A stretch of 64,000 nucleotides of DNA from the NCBI GenBank assembly GCA_020444175.1, contig JAHLLM010000002.1, positions 1-64,000 of the forward strand, given 5' to 3'. The notes under the pieces were generated by a model. It searched no databases, was not told the origin of the DNA, and saw nothing but the letters and a program-made list of their open reading frames with translations. Below are positions 28,379 through 36,073 of this stretch, piece by piece. Source of the DNA: Desulfobulbaceae bacterium. GTDB lineage: Bacteria > Desulfobacterota > Desulfobulbia > Desulfobulbales > SURF-16. The stretch's first letter is position 1, and each line of letters opens with the position of its first letter. Both the position numbers and the translations under genes were made by a program.

Positions 28379-29733
28379 CTTCTGTGAATACTGCTCATGG
28401 GGCAAGAATACTCCTTGCTGAAGATGATGAGATTCTGCGTATCACTTTAAGTGACAGCCTGAAAAAAAACGGCTGGATTGTTGATGAGGCAAGTGATGGC
28501 AAGGAGGCGCTCTCTTTCATAAAAAAGAACACATATAAGCTTGTGCTTTCCGATATCCGCATGCCTGGGCTTGACGGACAGCAGCTCCTTACAAAAATTA
28601 AAGACCTTGCACCGGGTACCGATGTCATTTTGATGACAGCCTATGGAGGCACGGAAGATGCCGTTGCCTGTTTGAAATTGGGTGCAGCCGATTATATTCT
28701 GAAACCGTTTGATATGGATGATTTACTCATTCGTATCAAGCGACTTCTGGAAATTCAGGAAATCAAGGTAAAGTGTTCTTCCCTTGAAGAGAACTGCCAG
28801 GGCAAGCGAAAGCCCATAGTCGGCAAATCCGGACCTGTGCAGGCCATGTTGAAGCTCATCAGCCAGGTCGCTCTGTCCGATGCCACTGTTCTGGTGTCAG
28901 GGGAAAGCGGCACGGGCAAGGAGCTGGTGGCCGCGGCAATTCATTTTGGCAGTAAACGTGCTGAAGGACCCTATATCCGTATTAATTGCGCTGCCATTCC
29001 CGAAGGACTCATGGAATCAGAGCTTTTCGGACATGAAAAAGGAGCCTTTACCGGAGCAACGTCCCGCAAGATCGGCAAATTTGAACTGGCAAACCGGGGC
29101 ACCATTCTGCTTGATGAAATCGGAGATATGCCGCTTGAGCTGCAGGCCAAGCTTCTCCGTGTTCTGCAGGAGCATGAAATTGAACGTGTTGGCGGGGCAG
29201 GCCCTGTTCCCATAGATGCTCGAGTCATATGCGCTACTGCTAAGAAACTGGCTCAGGAGGTGGAGGCCGGAAAATTTCGTGAGGATCTCTTCTACCGTCT
29301 GCAGGTCATTCCTGTTGAGGTGCCTCCGCTCAGAGACCGCAAGGAGGATATCGGAGATCTGTGCCAAAGTTTTCTGGCCGAGTTCAGCCGGGAGCGCGGC
29401 ATGGAATTTCAGCTGTCCGACGAGGCTCTGGGTATTCTGCAGTCCTACGATTATCCAGGAAACGTGCGTGAATTGAAAAACATCATCGAGCGCGTATCTG
29501 TGCTTGCCACCTCGCCTGTTATTGAAGCCTGGAACCTGCCTCCTGATATCAGCGGCAGCTTTGAACCGGATACGGATGAAACAATGACGCTTTCGGTTGC
29601 CGTTGCCAATGCAGAGAAGGCCTGTATTGTCAAAGCATTACGCCGTACGGAAGGCAATAAAACCGAGGCCTCGGCACTTCTTGGCATCAGTCGTAAAAAT
29701 CTCTGGGAAAAACTAAAAACATATAAGCTGTAA
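28375..29733 (+). CDS. NtrC-family sigma-54-dependent response regulator
   Basis: A 452-residue regulator. Receiver about 8-125 (acceptor Asp60 in VLSDIRMPGLDG), AAA+ domain about 150-380 with Walker A GESGTGKE near 176 and the sigma-54 contact loop GAFTGA at about 223-228, and a Fis-type helix-turn-helix at the C-terminus (NKTEASALLGISRKNLWEKL). GGAGGGGAGGAGG precedes the ATG at 28375, which overlaps the stop of the haem kinase. It would activate sigma-54 promoters when phosphorylated; the nap operon 550 bp downstream is an obvious candidate target, although I could not find a good -24/-12 site there. Confidence 0.95.
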   Translation: MTSVNTAHGARILLAEDDEILRITLSDSLKKNGWIVDEASDGKEALSFIKKNTYKLVLSDIRMPGLDGQQLLTKIKDLAPGTDVILMTAYGGTEDAVACLKLGAADYILKPFDMDDLLIRIKRLLEIQEIKVKCSSLEENCQGKRKPIVGKSGPVQAMLKLISQVALSDATVLVSGESGTGKELVAAAIHFGSKRAEGPYIRINCAAIPEGLMESELFGHEKGAFTGATSRKIGKFELANRGTILLDEIGDMPLELQAKLLRVLQEHEIERVGGAGPVPIDARVICATAKKLAQEVEAGKFREDLFYRLQVIPVEVPPLRDRKEDIGDLCQSFLAEFSRERGMEFQLSDEALGILQSYDYPGNVRELKNIIERVSVLATSPVIEAWNLPPDISGSFEPDTDETMTLSVAVANAEKACIVKALRRTEGNKTEASALLGISRKNLWEKLKTYKL

Positions 29734-30285
29734 TTTGCCCCTGCCTTCCGATCCTTTGTTACGCTGTGGTTACGTTTCTTTAGTTGTATGTGTTACCTCC
29801 CGGTAACTCTTGTTCTCCTGTTTTGTTTTCTGGTTATTCAATTTTTCCCGCCTTTTATTTAATTTATCCTTAATGTCCGGCATGTTGTGGCGTCTTGAAA
29901 GGGAAAAAGCTTCCTGTGATTTTTCTGGAATAGTTGTTGCAAAATTAAATATGCAGCAAGTGGAACGAAGAGAAATTTGCAAAAAATTGCGAAGCTGACC
30001 AGCCGCAATCATTACTGTACCAATGTGCGGATGTGTCGGCGGCGGGAGAGTATTTTTTCACCCCTTCCCCAAGGGACATAAATGCGAAACCGTCAAACGA
30101 AGAGTGACGTTTTCAGGTCTTGTCTCTCTCCTTGTCCTGGTCGAGGTCAATTTCTTCACTCTTCGTTTCACTTTTTTTTGAGATATTCAGATGGAGCAGC
30201 ATCCAGCTGCTGACAGAAAAATCGACCGCAGTCCTACCGATGCCGGTTGCATATTGATGGATAAAAAAATGAAAAGGAGGTTCTT
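29734..30285. other. Intergenic region upstream of nap with long-loop hairpin
   Basis: No gene is seen in 550 bp. An exact 13-bp inverted repeat (AAACGAAGAGTGA at 30095-30107, complement at 30156-30168) encloses a 48-nt loop and is followed by T8 at 30172-30179. It could be a terminator, the 3' end of a small RNA or a nap leader structure. No convincing sigma-54 or CRP/FNR site was found. Confidence 0.5.
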
Positions 30286-30657
30286 GTGAAACGGAAAATT
30301 ATCATCTCCATTCTTCTGGCAGCGGTAGCCGGTATGGCGAGCTGCTCAGCGCGTCAGCCCCATGCGCAGGAAGGCATGAATTCAGGCGGTCATCCTGAAT
30401 TAACGGATCAGCAAAAACTCATTGCCTGTTCGGAATGCCATAAATCGGAAACACCCGACATTTATGATGAGTGGTATCAATCCCTGCATGGAATAGGCAT
30501 GGTGAAATGTTATCAGTGTCATGGAACTTTTGAAAATATGGCGGTTGTCCCGCAAAAAAGCGACTGTGCAGTCTGCCATACAGCGGCCATGGAAAAATGC
30601 CCTGCCGACAAGCTCTGCTGGGAATGTCACACACCTCACACGTTTAAAGTACATTAA
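30286..30657 (+). CDS. napM: NapM-like tetrahaem cytochrome c lipoprotein
   Basis: A 123-residue exported cytochrome. A lipoprotein signal peptide ends in the lipobox AGMASC; the mature part has four haem c motifs CSECH, CYQCH, CAVCH and CWECH plus extra histidines for axial ligation. A tetrahaem cytochrome directly ahead of napA matches napM of the Desulfovibrio nap operon, where it is thought to pass electrons to NapA. GTG start with AAGGAGG 5 bp upstream. Lipid anchoring would keep it at the membrane near NapH. Confidence 0.85.
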   Translation: MKRKIIISILLAAVAGMASCSARQPHAQEGMNSGGHPELTDQQKLIACSECHKSETPDIYDEWYQSLHGIGMVKCYQCHGTFENMAVVPQKSDCAVCHTAAMEKCPADKLCWECHTPHTFKVH

Positions 30658-30675
30658 TAAAGGAGGATGGGAAAC

Positions 30676-33060
30676 ATGGCGCAATCAAGAAGAGAATTTC
30701 TGAAAAGAACGGCTGCCCTCAGTGCGGCTTCATATATCGGTATGAATCTTCCTTACCGGAAACAAAATGCTGCCCTGGCAGCAGATGCTGATTCCTGGCA
30801 TCGGGGATCGTGCCGGCTTTGCGGAACCGGCTGCCGGGTTGAGCTGGGCGTAAAAAACGGCAAGGCTGTTGCCTTGCGCGGTGTCAAAGACGCGCGTACC
30901 AATTTTGGCTATCTCTGTATGAAGGGCATGCATTTCTGGAAATGTATGGGGCACCCTGACCGGCTTCGCACGCCTCTTTACCGTGAGAGTAAAAAAGACA
31001 AATTCCGGGAAATCAGCTGGGAAAAGGCACTGGATATTGCTGCAGAAAAATTTGCCGATTCCGTTAAAAAATATGGCAATGATTCTGTGGCCTATTACGG
31101 CTCCGGACAGGCGCTCACCGAAGAAACCTATCTTTTTCAGAAGGTGTTCAGAGGAGGCTTGCAAACCAATAACGTGGAAGGGAACCCGCGTCTGTGCATG
31201 GCAAGTGCCGTGGGAGGCTATCTGACCTCTTTCGGGGCGGATGAACCGATCGGTGGCTATGCGGACATTGAGAAGGCCCATTGCTTCTTTATCATCGGAA
31301 GCAACACGGCCGAGGCCCATCCTGTACTTTTCAGGAGGATAATGCGGCGCAAGCTCGATAACAAGGATGTCAAGATAATCAATGCCGATCCCAGGATCTC
31401 CCAGACATCGCGAATTGCCGATCTGCATCTGCAGTTTGATCCGGGAACGGACCTGGCGCTGCTGAATGCCATGGCCAATGTTATTATTGAAGAAAAGCTC
31501 TATGACGAAAAATTTCTTGAAAGTTACGTGACCTGTAAAAAAGGGAAAAAGGAAACCGTCAGCTTTGAGGAATTTAAAAAATTCGTGGCCGATTATACGC
31601 CGGAAAAAGCGGCTGCCATCTGTAGAGGAAACATGACTCCGGACAAGATCAGGCAGACAGCCCGCTGGTTTGCAGGATCAAAGGGAACACTCAGTCTGTG
31701 GACCATGGGCATTAATCAGCGAAAAAGGGGTGTCTGGGCCAACAATCTGATACACAATCTGCATATCCTGACCGGGCAGCTGTTGACGCCTGGAGCGGAC
31801 AGCCTGTCGTTGACCGGCCAGCCCAATGCCTGCGGCGGTGTGCGCGAGGGTGGCGGACTCTGTCATATACTGCCGGGTCATCGTCTTGTGGCCAAGGAGA
31901 AACTGCGTAATCAGGTGGAGGATGCCTGGGGGATTCCCCATGGGCGCATCCCCCCTAAGCCCGGATATCATACAATGGCGCTTTTCTCAGCAGTAAACGA
32001 GGGCAAAATAAAGGCACTCTGGGTCAACTGCACAAGCCCCATGCAGAGCCTACCAAATGTTGACCTGTATTCCAAGGGTATGAGGCGGGAAGATGTCTTC
32101 ATGATATGTTCGGACATTTTTCCAACCTTGACCACCGAAGCGGCAAATCTGGTTCTGCCTGCGGCATTTCATTTTGAAAAAACCGGAGTTTACGGATGCA
32201 CGGAGCGACGTTCCCAACTGACTCTGAAGGCGGTGAACGCACCTGACGGGGCCATGCCGGAAGTCTGGATTGTGCGGGAATGGGCCAAAAAACTGGCCGA
32301 AAAGATGGATGATCCCGTTATCAGTAAATGCGTGGAGCCCTTTGAAGGGCTGGAGCCTGATTTTGCCTTACCAAAGGCCATATGGGATGAATACAGCCAG
32401 AAGCTGACAAGTGGACGTGATAACGATCTGCGCGGCGCAACTTACACTGTCTTGCAAAAGATGCCGGATGGCGTGCAGTGGCCTGCCCCTACTGAGGCTT
32501 ATGCCCTGACCGGCGGCACGGTGAAAAAGTTTGTACGCGGCATGGACCCCCTGGCTGATACCCATGCCAAAGATGACAAACCCTATCAGTTTTACGGTCA
32601 TGCCCATGATGATGGAAAACTCTGGCTGTGGCTGCGGGAACAGGCTGACCCGGAAGAGATTCCAGATAAGGACTATCCCTTCTATCTTTCCACCGGCCGC
32701 ATCGTCGACCACTGGCATACCATGAGTATGACGGGACGAATTCCTGAATTGCTGCGAGCCAATCCCTATGCCTTTGTCGAGGTCAATCCCAGGGATGCTG
32801 CCAAACTGGGAATAAAGCCGGGCGATATGGTCGAGGTTGAGTCTCGCCGTGGCAAAAATTTTCTGCCGGCAAAGGTCTATGAAGGACCAACCGAAGGAAT
32901 GGTCTTTGTTTACTGGCATGATCAGCATCCGGATCGTCTCATTAATATGGTGACCAAGGACGGCTATGATCCCGGATCAAAAGAGCCGGAGTTCAAGATC
33001 TGCGCCTGCCGGGTCAAAAGGATCTCCGGACCAAAACCATTAAAGCCCTATATCGTTTAA
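30676..33060 (+). CDS. napA: Periplasmic nitrate reductase catalytic subunit
   Basis: Molybdenum bis-MGD enzyme of 794 residues reducing nitrate to nitrite in the periplasm. A Tat signal begins SRREFLKRTAALSAAS. [4Fe-4S] ligands are Cys46, Cys49, Cys53 and Cys81. The Mo-ligand cysteine is Cys174 in the NapA-type motif NPRLCMASAVGGY, followed by DEPIGGY. The C-terminal molybdopterin-binding beta-barrel begins near STGRIVDHWHTMSMTGRIPE. ATG 30676 is chosen because AGGAGG sits 9 bp upstream; the ATG at 30667 is fused to that Shine-Dalgarno. Close to the monomeric Desulfovibrio NapA but somewhat longer. Nitrate specificity is inferred from motifs and from napD, napG and napH. Confidence 0.92.
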   Translation: MAQSRREFLKRTAALSAASYIGMNLPYRKQNAALAADADSWHRGSCRLCGTGCRVELGVKNGKAVALRGVKDARTNFGYLCMKGMHFWKCMGHPDRLRTPLYRESKKDKFREISWEKALDIAAEKFADSVKKYGNDSVAYYGSGQALTEETYLFQKVFRGGLQTNNVEGNPRLCMASAVGGYLTSFGADEPIGGYADIEKAHCFFIIGSNTAEAHPVLFRRIMRRKLDNKDVKIINADPRISQTSRIADLHLQFDPGTDLALLNAMANVIIEEKLYDEKFLESYVTCKKGKKETVSFEEFKKFVADYTPEKAAAICRGNMTPDKIRQTARWFAGSKGTLSLWTMGINQRKRGVWANNLIHNLHILTGQLLTPGADSLSLTGQPNACGGVREGGGLCHILPGHRLVAKEKLRNQVEDAWGIPHGRIPPKPGYHTMALFSAVNEGKIKALWVNCTSPMQSLPNVDLYSKGMRREDVFMICSDIFPTLTTEAANLVLPAAFHFEKTGVYGCTERRSQLTLKAVNAPDGAMPEVWIVREWAKKLAEKMDDPVISKCVEPFEGLEPDFALPKAIWDEYSQKLTSGRDNDLRGATYTVLQKMPDGVQWPAPTEAYALTGGTVKKFVRGMDPLADTHAKDDKPYQFYGHAHDDGKLWLWLREQADPEEIPDKDYPFYLSTGRIVDHWHTMSMTGRIPELLRANPYAFVEVNPRDAAKLGIKPGDMVEVESRRGKNFLPAKVYEGPTEGMVFVYWHDQHPDRLINMVTKDGYDPGSKEPEFKICACRVKRISGPKPLKPYIV

Positions 33061-33074
33061 GAAAGATGTGAGGC

Positions 33075-33116
33075 GTAAGGCGTGAGGTGTCCCTTCTCCG
33101 CATCTCACGCCTTTAC
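33075..33116. repeat. Hairpin between napA and napD
   Basis: GTAAGGCGTGAGGTG can pair with CATCTCACGCCTTTAC across an 11-nt loop. There is no T-run, so it is not a terminator; it may stabilise the napA message. A similar palindrome (AGGAGTAAGG/CCTCACTCCT) lies at 35263-35290. Confidence 0.65.
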
Positions 33117-33141
33117 CCCTCATGAATAAAGGAGATACCAT

Positions 33142-33447
33142 ATGCCCATTGGCGGATTTATTGTAAATGCCGTACCTGAAGATCTGGAAGTTGCTGTGGC
33201 TTTTTTGACGGCAATTCCGGAAGTGGAAATTCATGGTCATGACAAGGGTGGCAATATAGTTTTAGTGATTGACGCGCCGGACAGTGAACACATGCAGAGG
33301 GTTGTTAAAAAAATAAACGACTGTGCCAGCGTCTTAACCGTTGGGCTTACCTATCTGAATGTGGAAGATGAGGCGGATACGATTCCAGCTGGCGCAGATG
33401 TAACAGGCATTTTCCATGGAGGACCCGCGTCAGGGAGTGCGGGGTGA
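33142..33447 (+). CDS. napD: NapD-like chaperone for NapA
   Basis: A 101-residue cytoplasmic protein with the NapD ferredoxin-like fold pattern: GGFIVNAVPEDLEVAVAFLTA, PEVEIHGHDKGGNIVLVID and VVKKINDCASVLTVGLTYLNVED. NapD binds the NapA Tat signal and delays export until cofactor insertion. AAGGAG lies 8 bp before the ATG. The GTGA overlap with napG shows translational coupling. The acidic/glycine tail (last ~20 residues) is longer than in many NapD proteins. Confidence 0.9.
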   Translation: MPIGGFIVNAVPEDLEVAVAFLTAIPEVEIHGHDKGGNIVLVIDAPDSEHMQRVVKKINDCASVLTVGLTYLNVEDEADTIPAGADVTGIFHGGPASGSAG

Positions 33448-34037
33448 AACGACGTGTTTTTTTGAAGGCAGTGGCCGGACTGTCCGGCCTCCTATTTTTG
33501 CCCTGTCCTGCCAAAGCGGGAAAATTTTTTTCCTCGCCCCTTGCCCGAAACCGTCTGCGCCCTCCCGGCGCTGTTTCTGAAGAAATTTTTGCCGGTAAAT
33601 GCATTCGCTGCGGCCGCTGCGTTGAAGTCTGTCCCTATAAGTCGATCATTCCCCTTGACATAAGAAGCGGGGTGTATGCCGGCACGCCGCTGGTGCTGGC
33701 GGAAAAGGTGCCTTGCTACCTGTGCATGAAGTGCGTTAAGGTCTGCCCCACCGGCACCCTGCAAAAAATTGGTCAGGAAGAAACGCGGATGGGGCTTGCC
33801 GTTATCAATCGGCATCTCTGCTACAACTGGCAGGAAATGACCCTTTGCCGCACCTGCTATGACGTTTGTCCTTTCAAGGAAAAAGCAATTTCCCTGCATG
33901 AACTGAAACCCCTTATCCATGACGATTACTGCACTGGTTGCGGTATCTGCACCCATGCCTGCCCGGTAACGGCGGATGATGGGCAAAAGGCGGTTAATAT
34001 TGAGTCCCTTTACGCAAATGAAACCGTGAGGTGGTAG
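33444..34037 (+). CDS. napG: NapG-type periplasmic ferredoxin
   Basis: A 197-residue protein with a Tat signal (KRRVFLKAVAGLSG). Four [4Fe-4S] binding sets: CIRCGRCVEVCP, CYLCMKCVKVCP, a C-terminal-half set with CRTCYDVCP, and CTGCGICTHACP. It belongs to the MauM/NapG family and would pass electrons from NapH to the periplasmic cytochrome NapM. GTG start overlapping the napD stop; 3 bp separate its stop from napH. Confidence 0.9.
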   Translation: MKRRVFLKAVAGLSGLLFLPCPAKAGKFFSSPLARNRLRPPGAVSEEIFAGKCIRCGRCVEVCPYKSIIPLDIRSGVYAGTPLVLAEKVPCYLCMKCVKVCPTGTLQKIGQEETRMGLAVINRHLCYNWQEMTLCRTCYDVCPFKEKAISLHELKPLIHDDYCTGCGICTHACPVTADDGQKAVNIESLYANETVRW

Positions 34038-34040
34038 GGG

Positions 34041-34871
34041 ATGCAAAAAACTGCTGACAGGACACCAAAACAGCATATCCGGCGTTGGCGCTTACTGGTT
34101 CAGACCGGTGCATTTCTCCTTCTCATTATCACGCCTCTGCTTAATTGTCATTTTCAGGTAAATTTCGTCCAGGGCTGGTTTCAATCACTGGGTATCGGCA
34201 AGTTCTGGATTGTTTCGCCCCTTGAGGGATTGGAAAGCCTGCTTGTCGCTAAAATTATCTATCTGCCGTTGTTGATCGGCATGCTTTTTCCCATCATCAT
34301 TGCCCTCTTTCTTGGCCGGGTATTCTGCGGTTGGGTGTGTCCCATCCACTTTCTTTCCGATCTTTCGGACCGCGCAGTGCGGCTGTTTATTCGGAAAAAA
34401 AATCCAAAGGATTTTCTGATTCTTCCCCGTTCTCTGCTGTGGTTTGTCTTGATTGTTGAACTTGTTCTGACTATGGTACTGGGAGCACCGCTTTTTGTCT
34501 TTCTTTCCCCGCCCGGGCTTGTGGGGCGTGAAATAATGCGTGTTGTTTTTTTTCATACATTGGCCTGGGAAGCACTCATCGTGGTGGCCGTACTTGCGGC
34601 AAATTTTGTAACACGCCGCCTGTTCTGCCGTTATTTCTGTCCTCTGGGCGCCTTGCTTGCTTTCCTGGGAGGAAAGAGGAAGCTTGTGATCAGCCATGAG
34701 CCTGAATCCTGTTCATCCTGTGGTTTGTGCGCACGAGCCTGCCCCATTGGGCTTGATCCTGCTCATGGTGAAGGTTTGTCAATGCACTGCTGGAATTGCG
34801 GTGAATGTGTGGAAAACTGTAAGGAGAGGTCCTTACGCCTTGGCTGGCAGAAAAAACTCGGTAGAGGGTAA
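34041..34871 (+). CDS. napH: NapH-type membrane ferredoxin (quinol dehydrogenase)
   Basis: A 276-residue membrane protein with four hydrophobic segments, two cytoplasmic-side cysteine motifs CGWVCP and CRYFCPLG, and a C-terminal pair of [4Fe-4S] sets (CSSCGLCARACP and CWNCGECVENC). In NapGH-type systems it accepts electrons from menaquinol. With no napC in the cluster, NapH-NapG-NapM is the only visible route from quinol to NapA. The TAA stop overlaps the ATG of the next short frame (TAATG). Confidence 0.9.
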   Translation: MQKTADRTPKQHIRRWRLLVQTGAFLLLIITPLLNCHFQVNFVQGWFQSLGIGKFWIVSPLEGLESLLVAKIIYLPLLIGMLFPIIIALFLGRVFCGWVCPIHFLSDLSDRAVRLFIRKKNPKDFLILPRSLLWFVLIVELVLTMVLGAPLFVFLSPPGLVGREIMRVVFFHTLAWEALIVVAVLAANFVTRRLFCRYFCPLGALLAFLGGKRKLVISHEPESCSSCGLCARACPIGLDPAHGEGLSMHCWNCGECVENCKERSLRLGWQKKLGRG

Positions 34872-35083
34872 TGGACAGGACAGACTATCGCGGCGATTGT
34901 TGAAAAGGATTTAAAGACGTTAGGTTGCGTCTGAAGAACAGCTCTATGGGCATGCGTTTCAGTTTTATCTGCGCACTTGAGCAGGCAGGCAAGATGGACA
35001 GGGTCATTGCCTATGCGGATGGACGGGTGATCTCGAAGCAGAGAACCCCTGTAGGGGCGATTTATGTTGTCGAAAAAACGTAA
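34871..35083 (+). CDS. Candidate 70-residue selenoprotein ending the nap operon
   Basis: The ATG overlaps the napH stop (TAATG). The frame reads MDRTDYRGDC, then TGA (34901-34903), then continues open for 59 codons (KGFKDVRLRLKNSSMGMRF ... GRVISKQRTPVGAIYVVEKT) to TAA. Eleven bases after the TGA a 5-bp stem AGACG/CGTCT (34915-34932) with loop TTAGGTTG forms, the same spacing as in the E. coli fdhF SECIS element. Decoding TGA as selenocysteine would give a redox-type Cys-Sec pair. No family is recognised. The loop lacks a G in its first two positions, a point against. The alternative is a stop-interrupted pseudogene or no gene. Confidence 0.38.
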
Positions 35084-35090
35084 TAAGCGC

Positions 35091-35255
35091 CTAACAGGCT
35101 GTTGAAAAATGTAGCGAGCGAAGCGGAGACAAGGATTTATGCCCTTCAGGGTGAAAATGAGGCGAAAAAGCGCAGTTTACATGGAGTAAATGAGCATTTT
35201 GAGCCGAATTTTGACGCAGTATCAGCAAGCGCAGTAGTTTTTCAACAACCTGCTA
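35091..35255 (+). mobile_element. MITE-like element, copy 1
   Basis: About 165 bp with terminal inverted repeats: left CTAACAGGCTGTTGAAAAA, right GTTTTTCAACAACCTGCTA. Almost the same sequence, including the interior around GGATTTATGCCCTTCAGG, recurs at 61444-61633, 26 kb away. There is no coding capacity. It lies 8 bp after the candidate selenoprotein frame and may end the nap transcript region. Confidence 0.82.
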
Positions 35256-35262
35256 AGGCGCA

Positions 35263-35290
35263 AGGAGTAAGGGGATATCGCCTCACTCCT
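35263..35290. repeat. Small palindrome related to the one at 33075
   Basis: AGGAGTAAGG and CCTCACTCCT pair with one G-U across an 8-nt loop. The AAGGNGTRAGG type of sequence also forms the napA-napD hairpin, suggesting a short dispersed palindromic repeat. Confidence 0.45.
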
Positions 35291-35316
35291 CACACTTCAC
35301 TGCTCAACCACAAAAT

Positions 35317-35667
35317 TCAGTGAATTGTGTCCGTTTCCTCATCGATGAAAAGCTGACGCACACCGTGGGTCATTTCTTTTTGGTTTATTTTTTCAATGGC
35401 CTCCTCTTTGGAAACTCCAAGCGAGTCGGCAATGCTTTCGATGTCGTAGCAGGGTTGTCCGTCCGGGGTGTACCCTGTTTGCCTGATTTCCGGAAAGCAG
35501 CTGTTTGTCGCAATGCTTGATGCCTGACCCAGGATTTCTTTTATCTCGGGCGGTCCGTAGAGCAGGAGCCATTCCACCGCATCGGCCCATGTTTTGCTGT
35601 CCACGGTTTTATTCTCAAGAACGGCCATGGCCATTTCAAGATCCCATATTTTTTTGAAATCGCTCAT
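35317..35667 (-). CDS. Hypothetical protein, 116 residues
   Basis: Started at ATG 35667 (AAGGGA upstream); the frame is open to 35763 but the extra N-terminus is atypical. Acidic soluble protein: MSDFKKIWDLEMAMAVLENK, WADAVEWLLLYGPPEIKEIL, then CFPEIRQTGYTPDGQPCYD and a helical segment IADSLGVSKEEAIEKINQKE that resembles a short helix-turn-helix. Not assignable to a family by eye; no partner gene. Confidence 0.65.
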   Translation of the reverse strand: MSDFKKIWDLEMAMAVLENKTVDSKTWADAVEWLLLYGPPEIKEILGQASSIATNSCFPEIRQTGYTPDGQPCYDIESIADSLGVSKEEAIEKINQKEMTHGVRQLFIDEETDTIH

Positions 35668-36073
35668 TTTTTTCCCTTGTTGTATGTTTTTTTGTGTTTT
35701 TACACAGCATGACTGTTTCCACGCAGAAGAATTGCGTTTGGTATATGCCTTCATGCCAATCAATTTGGAACCAAAATGAAAATAATCATATCAATATCAT
35801 AAATCAACGTAACTGTTCAGTGAACCTAGCGGGACGTTGCGCCTGTTTCAAGAGGCATATGAAGTAATAAACACGGAGAACACAAAGAAAATCCTTCAGC
35901 CACGGGGAAAAATATTTTTTTGCTCCGGTTATGTCGTGATCTTCGTATGAAAAATTACTCTTGCTCCTTTGAAACAGGGCCCTGTACCTGAATAGGTGAG
36001 CGGCTGTCTCTCTGGACAGCGGCAGAAAATAGATATAATGTGCGCATTTATCCTGACTCCAACTAAGGCTATT
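35668..36073. other. Divergent intergenic region
   Basis: Separates a leftward hypothetical gene from the rightward peptidase/ChaN fusion. It contains GTAACTGTTCAG (35809-35820), a near-match to the reverse complement of the 18-bp repeat, and a distant inverted pair CCTGTTTCAA (about 35841) and TTTGAAACAGG (about 35968). A weak AT-rich TGAAAATAATCATATCA sequence could be a degenerate Fur site. Confidence 0.4.

Noticed and set aside
30178-30286. Possible -24/-12 sites upstream of napM
   Set aside because: GG and GC pairs occur with 9 or 11 bases between them, never the required 10, so no sigma-54 promoter is claimed.
35102-35323. 73-codon frame running across the MITE-like element
   Set aside because: It lies almost wholly inside the repeated element, and the second copy carries a 25-bp insertion that disrupts it.
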